A DNA stretch of 64,000 nt, from positions 16,524,596 to 16,588,595 of the forward strand of contig CM076669.1 of NCBI GenBank assembly GCA_038496675.1, read 5' to 3'. The notes beneath the pieces were generated by a model. That model saw only the letters and a program-made list of their open reading frames with translations, was not told the origin of the DNA and did no database searches. The stretch is from Rachycentron canadum. Taxonomy: Eukaryota > Chordata > Actinopteri > Carangiformes > Rachycentridae. Both the position numbers and the translations under genes were made by a program. Below, one piece after another: positions 10,131 through 21,410 of this stretch. Each line of letters starts with the position of its first letter. Positions within the stretch are counted from its first letter, which is position 1.

Positions 10131-11944
10131 AGCTAGGAGGTTCTCTCAAACCAAACAATAACAAATATTGGCATTTGGTGTGGGATCACAGGATTTTCCA
10201 CCACCACTGCCGTCAGCTTCTCCTGGTTTGGATTTTGTTGTTCTGGAGGTTTTCACTGGCAGCAGAATTAACTGCCGAGGTGCTTCGCCGACCCCACCTC
10301 CGGCCTCCCATTCTTTAATAACCACTCCTTCCCTTCATGTTCTCAGCAAGGTCCTACAAGGGACAGTAGCCTCTAAACACACAACATTGGCACCACTGAA
10401 TGAAGTTACCCAGTGTAAAGAGAGTCAACAAAATCAATCTAAGCCACAACATTAGCCCACGCTAGCATCGCCATGATATGCTCTGATAGCAATGCTGACA
10501 TTTAGCCAGCTAGCGACAGCAACATTGGAGGAGAGGAAAACCAGTTCTGAGTCAGGCTGGAGCCCTTTAGCTGCTTGGAAGGTCCTCCATCTCAGTAAAG
10601 ACAGACTGGTATTGACTTCATGGTCTGACTAGGAAAGAAATTCAGCCTCAGACTTATTCGCTGGGAGGGGCCTGCACCAATGACACTGACAGAGCTGGTA
10701 AAATCAAATCAGGATGTGAGGGGGTGGTCCCCTTGACCAGGCGGCCTGTGCCCTAGACTCTTTCTTATTTGGAGGCCATTTTAGATGATAACGTGGTTTC
10801 TTCAGTGGAGGACATACTTGAAAGTTATTTTCACCTGAACGCTGCCGCCTCATGTGTGGGGACGGTCCCTGTATGTTTTATGAAGCTGGAGAGGGCCAAC
10901 AGTTTAACATGGAGGGACTCACATAAACTAACACTTAAACACATAAACTACACACTGTGCTGTGGCAGATCCCAAAACAAAGAACAGAGGAACACAGTTT
11001 ACAACACACACAGACAAACTGTGACTTGTTCTCTTCTAAAGACACCATTGCTCAACTATAACCACTAGAACTGTCCTTATTGTTTAGTATCTCACAGAAA
11101 AAGCACAGGATTATTATTATCTTTCTTTTTTCTGTTTCAATTTCCTTTATTTGTCCCACAGTGGGAAAATCGCAGTGTTGTAGCAGCAAAAGTACAAAAA
11201 CATGTCCATTCATTCATTTTACTTCTTCATGTGCTTCTTTATGTTTTTCATGTGCAGATCTTTCAGCAGTGTCAATGTGAAATTATATCATATTTGATTA
11301 CATTTTTGTATAATTGTTCTTTACACATGATGTATGAAAATGATATGAAGATATATGAGTTTTAGAAGTGAGTCACCTGCATTTGATCTGTACAAACTGG
11401 CTTTTGTGGCATTCATTCTCTTAATTTCCCAAATGTGTAGGTTTGACATTTAGAAACTCAAAGAAACTTCATTTATTGTCTGAACAGGCTGGTATGAAGC
11501 ACTACACAGCTGTTGGAGAGTGTGTGTGCGTGTGTGTCTGCCTAGAACAGGCTATAAAGAACAGCTGAATGAAGGAGTGAGTGGAATGCCAATTTAGTTT
11601 TCAAGTTCATTTTCAAACAGGTGGAACATGAGCAGCGAGTCAGGAAATGATTACAAAAATTAAAATCAAGGGCTACTTTTAATTATACTGGGCATCACCT
11701 GTATGAGTTTGAGACATGAGATCACGTCCATCAGAACACCACTGATCTGGTTTGTTACGGGGTGTTTGTTACCGCCCTCCAAGTCAAGAAAAGAGAGGCA
11801 AATAACACAAGCAAATTCAGAAAACATCTTCATCCATTTAACAGCACATTTTCTGCAAATACACACATGACAGGAGGCATGTTTCCAGAGGACACAGGGG
11901 GTTTAATGCACACATGCTCAACGTTTTGTTACTTCTGAATTTCA
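10131..11944. other. No recognised feature
   Basis: No gene seen. 10440-10560 has 'gctagcatcgccatgatatg' and 'gacatttagccagctagcga' words that look like a dispersed repeat but cannot be assigned. 11500-11540 has short TG runs. The open frame at 10769-11068 has no domain resemblance. Confidence 0.35.
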
Positions 11945-12178
11945 ACACACTGGACAATTTGAACAGCGCTGTTGCCTGTGATACTTGCAGCATGTCTCTG
12001 TATTTGCTTGTGCCGTGTGTTTGATGAAGATGTGTCTTGTTAAGTTCGAGCTCTCAGGGCCACTGTACTTAAAGGTTACATTCAACGTGACGTCGTCCAT
12101 TGGTTTGTGAGCTGCAGTTTGAAGCACTGAGTTTGTAATTTGTCCGTCACCATCTTTTGAAACTGTTAAAAATGTTTA
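11945..12178 (+). repeat. Repeat family A, variant copy (A2a)
   Basis: Carries an upstream part not present in A1 ('gatacttgcagcatgtctct', 'tcagggccactgtacttaaa') joined to the common module 'ggtttgtgagctgcagtttg'. The same variant head occurs at 25555-25800, so this is a distinct subfamily. It stops at the left edge of the hAT segment that follows. Confidence 0.75.
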
Positions 12179-12183
12179 ACTAA

Positions 12184-12287
12184 AATGTTAAACGTTTCAC
12201 TCTCCCTGTTTGTGATGTCATCAACACGAACCAGCGTGGAAAATGATACGTATCGTATTATTGTAAAAACGTATCGTTACACCCCTA
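12184..12287 (+). mobile_element. 3-prime third of the hAT-type MITE seen at 4595-4901
   Basis: From 'aaatgttaaacgtttcactc' to 'cgttacacccct' it is nearly identical to 4796-4901. The right flank atataaacctg is the same as at 4902-4912. The left two thirds are missing. The shared flank shows that the hAT insertion was already part of a composite repeat when these two copies arose. Confidence 0.85.
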
Positions 12288-13125
12288 ATATAAACCTGTT
12301 AATAAGAGCTGATTGACTCCTTTTCTTTTTCTTTCTTTTTTTTAATTTTTTTTTTTTTATCGTGTTTGCTGCTCTGCTCGGACCAAGAGCCAACCAACCA
12401 TGACATCACCCATCAGTCTGTGAGCTGCAGTTTTGAAGCCTCCAGTTTGTAATTTGTCTGTCAGCCATCTTGTTTGTTTGAAACCAGTAGAAACCATATT
12501 TGGAGGAGAAGGTGGAGCTGAGGAGGAGTGAGGGGTGGAGCTGACCTGCTCTGTACTCTGTCCTGATTGGGTGGTACAGTCTGTCACTCACACAGTAGCC
12601 ACGCCTGCTTTATTGTCAATTTTCCTCTAAATGGACCATCATTTAAAAAATGAAATGAAATACAGCTGTAAAAACCCACTTGAGTAGATTTTATCAAGTA
12701 AGAAAATGAATCTCAGCGTGGTGTGAACTGCTGCTTTGTGTCCAATTTTAAATTTACCTTGTGTTCTCAAAGTTTTGTCTATAGCTGTGTCGCAATCCAG
12801 GAGTCTCATTCCTCGGAGGCTGGATTTGAAAACTGTACAATTTGTGCGACTAGACTGCCCCATGTCAAAGGGACCATGATTTAAAAAATGAACATTGTGT
12901 TGTATTGAAGACTTGAAACTAGAGACTGAGACCATAAACTCATTAGGAAAACATTTACTGAGCTAATAAATCAAGGGAGAAGTAGGGACATTTTCCCATA
13001 GACTTCAATACAATCTGACTTCTTTAACAACCAGTGGAGTCGCCCCCTGATGGTCATTAGAGAGAATGAAGGTTCAAGGCTTCACTTTTCAGAGTCTAAG
13101 TCCATTTTTATATATTTTATATAAC
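12288..13125 (+). repeat. Repeat family A, copy A2
   Basis: Long copy including the segment lost from A1 ('attgtgttgtattgaagact', 'gagaccataaactcattagg') and the end module 'gtcgccccctgatggtcatt'. It has an extra 81 bases (12310-12390) bounded by the direct repeat aagagc, absent from A1. A further insert-like stretch lies at about 12650-12880. No coding function. Confidence 0.85.
12321..12359. repeat. T-rich low-complexity tract
   Basis: Mostly T with scattered C and AA, inside the 81-base extra segment of copy A2. Confidence 0.85.
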
Positions 13126-13365
13126 AATTTTCTATAGTTCAACAACTGAAACTTGCTGCACACATGGTTGGTATATTATTGGCTAATTCCAATATTTTAA
13201 ATGTACTATCTTGCTCAGGTCAACAGGAAGATGAAGAAATAGTAAGAAATTCCTCACCCAGCTGTCATTCCTGACAGTGTAGGGAAAGCTTAGACCCTCA
13301 TGCTGTAAAAAAAAATGTACTGACAATATATGATCACCTCTGTCTTCAACTACCTGAGCTGCATT

Positions 13366-13400
13366 CTGTTTTTTTTTTTTGTTTTTTGTTTTTTTTTAAA
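13366..13400. repeat. T-rich low-complexity tract
   Basis: Two T runs separated by 'gttttttg'. Next to 'aaagatttatttaacctggt', which may be the decayed 3-prime end of a retroposon. Confidence 0.8.
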
Positions 13401-13460
13401 GATTTATTTAACCTGGTTAACAAAAACAAAATAACCACATAATGGGCAATGATGTGCAAG

Positions 13461-13503
13461 TGTGAGTGTGTGAGAGAGAGAGGGAGAGAGAGTGTGTGTG
13501 TGT
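13461..13503. repeat. Compound (GT)n/(GA)n microsatellite
   Basis: Order GT, GA with one GGG interruption, then GT again. Produces spurious R/E-rich frames. Confidence 0.9.
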
Positions 13504-14109
13504 ACATGTATCCATGTGTGCTAATGATTTTGAGAATTTCTCAGAGTTGTTAGGAGGGCGGCAGCAGGCAGCCCTGGCAGACTCCTCTGCTTCGATTATG
13601 TATCCTCGTTTATTCAATCACTGCATTGCTCTATCGCTGACATTTGGTCAATACTGCAATCTTCTAGTGATCAGAATATGCCAGACAGTCTGCTCCACAG
13701 AATTCCATTAGTTTTGCCTTCAGATTGATGCACTAAAACAAGATATTGAGTGAGAAACAACAATTTGATGACTGTCTCTCAGTTTTATTCTGGCCACTGA
13801 GGGAAATCCTTAACACAGTCCACAGTTCATACTTACCCTAATGCCTGCTGTAAGTTGTACATATAGTATATTCAGGATTTATACATACAGCTCCCCAAAT
13901 TACCTGAAAAATATATACAAATTGATGTGAGCTATCAATATGAATTAAAACTACAGTTGCAAGAAAAATCAGAGTGACATGGTTTTCTGCATTAATTGGT
14001 CATAAAAAGTGAATTCATCTTCACCATAATCTTTATTCAAGTTTTAAGTATAGACAAATATAATGTACAATTCAAATCTTTGATGTCCAATTATCTGCTC
14101 ACATGGCTT
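13504..14109. other. No recognised feature
   Basis: No repeat or exon recognised. AT-rich from 13830. Confidence 0.4.
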
Positions 14110-14960
14110 CTCGTTCACTGCTACGCTGACAACACCCAGCTATACCTGTGGTTCCCACCAGACAACCACACTGTCTCTGAGCAGATCTCAGCCTGTCTTT
14201 CTGACATATCCATGTGGATGTAGGAGTGAGACCTTCAACTAAACCTGCCTAAGACTGAACTAGTCATCCCGGCCAATCAGCCTCTTCTCCACGATATCAG
14301 CAGCAACATCGTCTGTCTTATCCCAACCAAGGTCACAAGAACCTGGGTGTAAGTGTCAACAATCAGTTATCCTTCTCTGACCACGTTGTATCAGTGTCAG
14401 TCATGTTGCTTTGCTCTATACAACAGGTAACATCAGGCCTTACCTGACTCAGTCCTCCACCCAGCTCCTGGTCCAGGTCCAGCTCCTGGTCCAAATCTCT
14501 CACCTGGACTACTGCAGCACTCTTCAGGTTTTCCTTTGTGCTCAGTGAAACCCTCACAGATGGTCCAGGATGCAGCAGCCTGTCTGGTCTTCATGTCACT
14601 CTGCTACTCATCGACCTCCACTGGCTACACATGGTCTCCAGAATCAAGTTCAAGTCTCTAATGCTGCCTTCAGAGGGACTTGTGGGTCTGCACCATCTGC
14701 TGGAGCTCAGTCATTCAGCCCTCTGCTCCCTCTCAGACTGTGTTCCTCCATGAATGTGGTCCTCACCACCCCTGGAAACAAGACCATCTCAGTCCAGACT
14801 CTTCTGGTCTGTGGTTCCCTGATGGTGGAACCAGCTCCTGAATCCTATCAGAGCAGAAAGTCCCTCTGTCTTCAAGAAGCTCTTGAAAACTAATCTCTGC
14901 ATTGAGCACCACCTCTCTTAAAACCCTAAATGCAATTTAAAGTGCAATTTGTTGCACTTT
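14110..14960 (+). pseudogene. L2-type LINE, reverse transcriptase remnant
   Basis: The frame around 14128-14223 reads 'HCYADNTQLYLWFPPDNHTV' followed by 'SEQISACLSDISMWM'. This is the palm region of fish L2-type reverse transcriptases, here with YADN in place of catalytic YADD. The thumb region follows in broken frames: 'LHWLHMVSRIKFKSLML' near 14614-14664, and a C-terminal 'VEPAPESYQSRKSLCLQEAL' near 14826-14885, resembling the end of these ORF2 proteins. 14940-15050 looks like its 3-prime UTR. Stops and frameshifts show it is dead. No 5-prime part is visible. Confidence 0.85.
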
Positions 14961-15130
14961 CTTTTATGATCTCCTGCACTTAATAATACTTAAAATAATA
15001 ATGATACTTATTACTCACAGCATGAGTAAATGTACAATATGTGTAATGTTTTTATTGAATGCAGCCATTAAACATATACAGTGCTGGTGGACAGAGTAAG
15101 TGAACCCTTGGATTTAAGAACCTGATTTGG

Positions 15131-15310
15131 CATCCTCCACCAACCTCCACCAACCTGCAACAACCTCCAACAACCTCCAGCAACCTCCAACAACCTTCAA
15201 CAACCTCCAACAACCTCCAACAACCTTCAACAACCTCCAACAACCTCCAACAACCTCCAACAACCTTCAACAACCTCCAACAACCTCCAACAACCTCTAA
15301 CAACCTCCTG
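15131..15310. repeat. Minisatellite, 18 units of 10 bp (CAACCTCCAA)
   Basis: Eighteen consecutive 10-base units with no length change. Most are caacctccaa; a t-variant (caaccttcaa) occurs at 15191, 15221 and 15261, and the outer units are the most diverged. The other strand reads as a Leu-Glu-Val-Val-Gly-Gly-Cys-Trp type repeat, an artefact since 10 is not divisible by three. Confidence 0.95.
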
Positions 15311-15374
15311 TTGCAGCTGTTCTGATCTCTTGAAGAGGAAGTTTGGACCTTCGTCTTAATACAGATCCTCTGTT

Positions 15375-15850
15375 ACAGTTTGGCTAAATACTGTTTGGAC
15401 CCAAGTGCAGATTTAGACACAGACCAACCAGCTTTAATTTGAATAAAGGTTCTATGATAACAAACTGTATAATTTTTGGGATGGAGAGAGTACAGGGGGG
15501 GAACGAAGAGGGGCAAAGGAGGAGCAGGAGGAAGAGGGCTGGCATGTAGCAGGAGCAGCCAAGAACTGAAGCACGGGGAGAAACATGAGAAGATGAAGTG
15601 ATCAAACCAGGTTTAGTTCTGGACAGCTTGGTGGCCTGGAGTGTCACCACATGGCAAACAGAGCAGTCTGAGGAGAGAGCCAGGGTTCTTATACTGAGTT
15701 ATTGCATGATGAGAATCAGGTGAGCCAGGTAACCAGTGCAGTGCCACACCCCCACTGAGAAGCACACACCCGCACACACACGGGGGAGAAGACACCAGGA
15801 AAGAGACAGGGAAAAAACAAACACAGGAAACAGTGGGAAATCCTACGCCT
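15375..15850. mobile_element. Possible LTR-retrotransposon fragment
   Basis: 'gtttggacccaagtgcagat', then 'ccagctttaatttgaataaa', a purine-rich middle and 'aatcaggtgagccaggtaac' resemble the long terminal repeat of fish Gypsy-like elements as I remember them. No second LTR, primer site or coding part is visible. It may be a solo LTR or another family. Confidence 0.35.
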
Positions 15851-16079
15851 GGTGTGAGCTGCACCCTTCATATCATCACGGAATCTCTACTGCATTAAGG
15901 TCTGGGCTCTGCCTCCAACAGGTGGATTTTCTTTGGTTGTCACTCTGTAGATTAATTTTGATATTTAGGGTCATTATTCTGCTGCATCACTCAACTTCTA
16001 ATGAGCTTCAGTAGGAGGAGGCACCCTGACATTTTTAATAATCTCTGGGATTCATTTTCTCCTCAATGATGACAAGCTT

Positions 16080-16220
16080 TTTGGGCTATGGGTTTTCTCT
16101 CTTTATTGCGATAGTTGCAGCGCGAGAGAGGCAGGAAAGTCAGCAAGGGAGAGGGGATGACGTGCAGCAAAGGGCCACAGATCGAGCTCTAGCATGTGAG
16201 TCACTGCGGGACCCCCACCT
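16080..16220 (-). mobile_element. tRNA-derived SINE, second family, degraded
   Basis: The plus-strand order 'gcgagagaggcaggaaagtc', 'ggggatgacgtgcagcaaag', 'ggccacagatcgagctct' is the reverse of the usual fish SINE body, with 'agatcgagct' in the position of the inverted B box. It ends in a CCCCCACC stretch. Confidence 0.7.
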
Positions 16221-16329
16221 TTATTGCTTTTAACTTTATATATTGACAGGATTTTGACAAATTAACAGAGAAAACAAAAGAGCAACCAAAGAGCATCTGT
16301 GAATCACAGATTTTTAAAATAAAACAGCT

Positions 16330-16735
16330 TTATTTGGTTTTTCTACTGGTTTTAATCCCCAGGTCCATTTGTTATGGAGAGGATGAGACCTCTGCAGATA
16401 ATTCGGCTGTCAGTAAAAATCTCCCAAATGTCTGGTTCAAAAGTTATCAGAGAAACAATTGAAAAAACAGCAGAGGTTGGCAGCGGTCTCACCTCTGCTT
16501 TATTCAGTGTTTTTACTGGTTATAATCAGCTGCTCTGTTTGTTATGGAGAGGAGGAGACCTCTGTGGAGAATTGAGCTCCAGGTAAAAACCTCCTGAACC
16601 ACTGACACTGAAGGAATCAAACCAGGAGAAACGGACGGCAACAACTCCCATGATCCCATGCTACGTCATCTTTTGTTGTCATTTTGCTTGCTACCCCGAG
16701 CAGCAGAAGTTACATACGGTGCATTTAAGATGGAT
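16330..16735 (+). repeat. Dispersed teleost repeat with internal duplication
   Basis: Two related segments of about 95 bases, 16336-16430 and 16504-16600, both read 'tttgttatggagaggaKgag', 'acctctgYRgaKaattYRgc' and 'taaaaaYctcc'. They are followed by 'aacaactcccatgatcccat' and 'tcttttgttgtcattttgct', the usual right part of this fish repeat. No coding frame. Confidence 0.65.
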
Positions 16736-16991
16736 AAGAACAATAGAGTGGTGTTTTTAGCTAAGCTTTGTTGTATTTTTTCAAAAATGTGACTTACAAA
16801 TAAAGACTTGACTGTATTTTAATACAAATTTATACATAAAAGCAGGTAAATCCAAAGGGTTGTGACTGTATCATGAATAATTCTAAATTATAATTATAAA
16901 TTATAAATCTAACTTGAACAAGTATTGGTTACACTCAATTTTCGACCCAAAAGTAAAAGTGTGTTCAAATACTCTGAGACGAAATATGAGG

Positions 16992-17015
16992 AAAAAAAAA
17001 AAAAAAAAAAAAAAA
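16992..17015. repeat. Poly-A tract
   Basis: 24 consecutive A after 'aatatgagg'. Confidence 0.9.
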
Positions 17016-17526
17016 TCTAAATATAATAGTGAAATATTTAGATCTCAAAGTTATACACGTTTGGCACTATGCAGAATTATTTTATATTCCCTAAACTAAG
17101 AAAATGCAAATGGATGCTCTTATATCTCAGAAATCTGTATTGTATTATAAAACAGTATGATTTAAATATTGACTAGCATAAGTAATGCCTAAGTTCTGCA
17201 CATGCTGCTCTATGTTTTTACAAGTCCTTCATGTTCAGTAAGAATGTTTTATACCGGCCTGTAAAGAAGCCAACTTTGGCTTCTGTTTCAGAAATATGAA
17301 AACTTCATTCAAAATCACAGTGACATTTACACAGATAACTCTCTTTGACCACACACCACTTTCTACAGCTCACAGACCTTTGTGGGTTTCAGTTAACATC
17401 AGCAGCTCAATGGAGGAGGCCAGTCAAGTGGCCACAGTCATGGTTCATACAGTCTGACATTTCACAGCAAAGAGATTCAAAATTGCCTAAACCAACTCCT
17501 GTTTAGTTCAAAGTTACACATTTATG
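17016..17526. other. No recognised feature
   Basis: AT-rich sequence without a repeat or coding match. Confidence 0.4.
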
Positions 17527-17628
17527 GTCTATTCATTTAAAAAATGAACATCATGTTGTATTGAAAACATGAAACTAGAGACTGAGACCATAAACTCATT
17601 AGGAAAACATTTACTGAGCTAATAAATA
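17527..17628 (+). repeat. Repeat family A, fragment A3
   Basis: Runs from 'catttaaaaaatgaacatca' to 'tttactgagctaataaat', then stops abruptly at 'aggatctg'. It lies in opposite orientation to copy A4, about 500 bases away, and the two could pair over about 100 bases. Confidence 0.8.
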
Positions 17629-17689
17629 GGATCTGATCCTGACTGTTTTCTGAGTGAGCCAGTAAAAATCTTGCAGATTTCAGGTAAAA

Positions 17690-17935
17690 ACCAAATCCTG
17701 AAAGGTTGCCTGGTGGGTCTAGGTGGGCGGGGCATGGGGGCGTAGCTGAGGGCGGTGACTGCTTTGTTGTGACAAAGTCCTGATGGCTGGTTTTAAGGCT
17801 CAGTTTCTGAAAACAGGCTGTGAGCATTTCTCTGCGACTGAGATCTTTGATACGTTCACTGTATTAATATAGAACCTAGACCTGATTTATAATCAAAGAC
17901 CACATGGAGGTCGACCTGGGCAATAGGTTTACACA
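17690..17935 (+). repeat. Dispersed teleost repeat H, fragment
   Basis: 'aaggctcagtttctgaaaac' then 'aggctgtgagcatttctctg' and 'gacctgatttataatcaaag' match from memory a frequent fish repeat. It lies between A3 and A4. Confidence 0.55.
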
Positions 17936-17944
17936 CAAACTACT

Positions 17945-18475
17945 TGGTTTCAACCATAGATATCTATAAAAGTGGACATAGACTGTGGGTCTGTAAAGTG
18001 AAAATAAGTCCCTTAACCCTTCATTCTCTCTAATGACCATCAGGGGGCGACTCCACTGGTTGTTAAAGAAGTCAGATTGTATTGAAGTCTATGGGAAAAT
18101 GTCCCTACTTCTCCTTGATTTATTAGCTCAGTAAACGTTTTCCTAATGAGTTTATGGTCTCAGTCTCTAGTTTCAAGTCTTCAATACAACATGATGTTCA
18201 TTTTTTAAATGATGGTCCATTTAGAGGAAAACAGACCATAGGGCTGATGGATTAGGGCGTGGCTACTGTGTGATTGACAGACTGTACCACCCAACCAGGA
18301 TAGAGTAAAGAGCAGGTCAGCTCCACCCCTCACTCCTCCTCAGCTCCATCTTCTCCTCCAAATATGGTTTCTACTGGTTTCAAAAGACCAAGATGGTGAC
18401 GGACAAATAACAAACTGGAGGCTTCAAAACAGCTGCTCACAAACCAACGGGTGACGTCACGCTGGGTTGACACTG
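17945..18475 (-). repeat. Repeat family A, copy A4
   Basis: Nearly full-length copy in reverse: begins 'tataaaagtggacatagact', then 'tgaccatcagggggcgactc', 'gatggtccatttagaggaaa', 'gattgacagactgtaccacc', and ends 'ctcacaaaccaacgggtgac'. It shows the complete order of the family's modules and is the best reference copy in the window. Confidence 0.85.
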
Positions 18476-20084
18476 TTAACAATAACAGCTATTTGGTTAT
18501 AATAGGAAATGAAGGACAGATTGTGGTCATTGTGAAAAGAAACGGGACATGAACAGTTGTCTTCGGTGTTAAAATCTGATGTTTTGGTGACCCACTCATC
18601 CACCTCGACCTCCTCCACATCTGGATATTGTTGCACCACAACAACATCACATCTTGTCCCATCATGAGTCCTACAACTACTAAAGAGCTTTGTGACTCGA
18701 ATGTAAACCAATGTTTTGAAAAATTCATTTTTCTTGACTTTGTTTGCTTAGCCGTGTTTAAACCGTGACCTGATCGGACGATGACCGCATCTTCAACATC
18801 ATCATATGAGTGACCTGTTATAATGGCCTTCACAGGGCTGAGCCATGTTGGTGATTCATTTTTGCTTTATTTAATAATTAACTTTTCTTTGGCTGTGCAT
18901 CACCTCGTCCATTGCTCTGGAGAAAGAATACATATCTCCCTGGATTGCCACAGTGTGAATATTTAAAGGAAACAGCATGAATAAATTAATGCCCTACAGC
19001 TGGGTGTACTTATCAGCAGCCAGAACTTGTGACAGACAACTAGATCAAACCCAAACAGCTTCTGGTTCAGATATGTCACGCTATATATACTAGAAAAATA
19101 GAGAAAGGACCCGCTTCATGAACTTTGGACAACATTGATATTAATTTCTACTTTTTATAAGCTGTTTTATTGGCATCCAATCATGAGAGTTATACTTTCA
19201 GTATATGCTGAGCCTGCTCTTCGCAGGGATGGAAATGTCACAAACATGTTGCCTGGTTATCAACCTGTATGAAAAAAAGTGCAAGGTCCAGTGGCAATAA
19301 TATTTTTAATGATATCAAATGACAGAATGTAGCCTTGGACACAGAAGCTATGAGGCTTGTTACACAACAGCAGTTGACAACAAAGAGTACCAGAAAGAGA
19401 ATTAAATGCTAATGAGCTAACCGTGTGCACCGGCTCCAATTCACCATGGGTTCACCAAGTTTCACAATCATCAACAAACCAAGATCCAGCCAATCCCCTC
19501 ATCTGTTTGGCTGGCACAGCTCCTGCAGGCCACCAATCAACTGTCAGAAACATCACATTTAGGGTCTTTGGTCTTTGGGTGGGTTGAGAGGGAAAAAGCA
19601 AACAGAACGAAATTGTCAAATTCATGATGACATTTGGTTACTGTCAGTTAATTACAACGTGGTCATGACACCAGTCCTCAAATCTGAGTGTTTGCTACTT
19701 TAATTATAGAAATGATTCAACGTGTGGTTGTGTTTGTGTTGACTTTATCGTTAAATATTCATCTTCACCTGATTGACTCAGTTATACTCAACAGCACTGA
19801 GAAGAAAATCCTCCTAATAATAAGTGACTATACAAAATTAATGTCCATTGATCTCGAACCAATTACACAATAGTGTTTTAATTCAGATCTCTTTCAAGAT
19901 CCTTTAATCCACTTGTATAACAAGAGAGTGGGTATCTTTCATGGAGGTGAATTATTCTTCAAACACTCTGTTAATGCTTGGAAGCAGGAAAAGCTGAAAA
20001 CCTTATTATTATTATTATTATATGATGTGTTGTGATGTGTTTTGATGGAAAACTATAGATACATTTATTTATTTTTTTGCTTTT
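18476..20084. other. Mostly single-copy-looking DNA, no gene
   Basis: Two overlapping minus-strand frames at 18457-18833 have no recognisable domain. 18870-19040 and 19380-19560 are high-complexity blocks that could be conserved noncoding elements. A short (TTA)n run is at 20003-20022. Confidence 0.35.
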
Positions 20085-20210
20085 TTTCATTTTGGTGTCT
20101 TTATTGGTCAGGTCACTGACGGAACAAGAAATGCAAGTTTAGAAAGACAAAGCAGGAAAGAGTCCAGCTGAATCTAACCGGGGTCTATATCCCACTCTGC
20201 TGTCCTTTTT
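20085..20210 (-). mobile_element. Degraded SINE, probably second family
   Basis: 'gtgtctttattggtcaggtc' and 'agcaggaaagagtccagctg', followed by 'aaccggggtctatatccc' in the place of an inverted B box, follow the order seen in the copy at 9070-9226. Strongly diverged. Confidence 0.5.
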
Positions 20211-20266
20211 CAATTATATGTACAGGGTTTGTACTGATCTCTGTCAAGATGTCAGTGAATGCACCA

Positions 20267-20721
20267 CAAGTCTCAGTCATGGTGACAACATGACTAAAAC
20301 CTACCACTTCCTGTTGTGTCTGTTGTGTTGGAGGTTTCGGCCTCGTTGTCAGTTTTTGATCATTAACAGGCTGATAACTGGAGATGTTTAGCTCCATCCC
20401 AGAGCAGCTAACTGTCGATGAAGCTAACTGTGGGCTAACTGTTAGCTTCATCCACATTTCCTCTCTTATGTCAGCTGATCATTTCTGACGTATATGGTAA
20501 AACATAAACTGTTGACTGATGAAGCTACGTGAGGAGACAGAGTCACTGAAGAACAACAACACTGTGAAACACACAATTAAATCACAGCGTTTGAATTCAC
20601 ACATGAGCTGATTTAGTATTGAAAACAGCAAATACTCAGTAGCTCTGTGGTTAAGAAACACCACATTAAACAGGAGATCTTAACTAATTTACTCTGGCCC
20701 ACACTTTGAGGAAGACCGCAT
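20267..20721 (+). repeat. Repeat family B, copy B1
   Basis: Starts 'caagtctcagtcatggtgac', contains 'tcagctgatcatttctgacg' and 'agctacgtgaggagacagag', and ends with 'cccacactttgaggaagacc'. A direct copy at 52835-53320 is identical over the first 147 bases and about 95% identical after that. A diverged reverse copy is at 34118-34545. The minus-strand open frame over it differs between copies only by amino acid changing substitutions, so it is not a conserved protein. Confidence 0.9.
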
Positions 20722-21080
20722 TAGACCAAACTGACTTTTTAGATTCACTTCTAACCCCAGCTGAACCCAGCTGAGCCCCTGGACCAGATGATTTCCCCCC
20801 TGAGTTCTTTAACGCTTAGAACCCTATTGCCACTTTTTCTTCCACTGTTAAATCACACAGAACAAAGCTGCAGTTCCACTCAGTGTGAACACAGTTATCA
20901 TTTCAGTACTTCTTAAACCGGAGAAGAATTACATCTTAATGTCAATCTATCAACCTCAATATTCATTATTTAACACAGATCACAAAACCATCATCTTAGC
21001 ACTAGAAATCTGTAATTTCATCAATTATCCATAATGAAAAAGGAAGAAAGACATTCATCCAATAACATGCCTAGGAGGGG
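20722..21080 (+). pseudogene. L1-like LINE, reverse transcriptase fingers remnant
   Basis: One frame near 20776-20812 reads 'APGPDDFPPEFF', the L1-family motif usually of the form SPGPDGFP-EFYK. Another frame near 20887-21035 reads 'TVIISVLLKPEKNYILMSIY' and then 'QPQYSLFNTDHKTIILALEI', matching the L1 region LIxKPGKDPxxCSSYRPISLLNxDxKIxxKALA. Stops and frameshifts are frequent. The matching palm motif is found beyond a hAT-like element at 21836-21935, so this is one L1 copy split by an insertion. Confidence 0.8.
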
Positions 21081-21380
21081 GGTTAATATGGGTCAACCTA
21101 AAATTTCTACTTAGCGCAATAAAGAAATCTGTCATAGGAGGAGGATTCTCGACGCGTGACCCGTATACATGTTCACAAAATGTGAAAGTACACATGAGCA
21201 CAAGATAGAGATGCCCATCTCTACCTCTGAGTCCACAGTGATTCACAACCTTTTCCAACTGATGGTGCACTTGTAAATATTCAATAAAATCCCATAAAAA
21301 TCTTAATAATGATAAGTTAAGTTATAATAAGTTTTTATTTTAAGGATAACATTGAAATGAAAGCAGGGTTAGATCAATAG

Positions 21381-21410
21381 TTTTTTTTTGTTTGTTTGTT
21401 TGTTTGTTTG
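21381..21410. repeat. (TTTG)n microsatellite
   Basis: A T run followed by six TTTG units, inside the hAT-like element. Confidence 0.9.

Noticed and set aside
15131..15310. CRISPR-like array
   Set aside because: Contiguous 10-bp units without spacers, in a eukaryotic genome: a minisatellite.
20185..20457. Minus-strand frame shared with 52802-53026 as a conserved protein
   Set aside because: Differences between the copies all change the amino acid (M to I, T to I, P to L, T to I), so there is no purifying selection; the shared frame reflects the shared repeat B.
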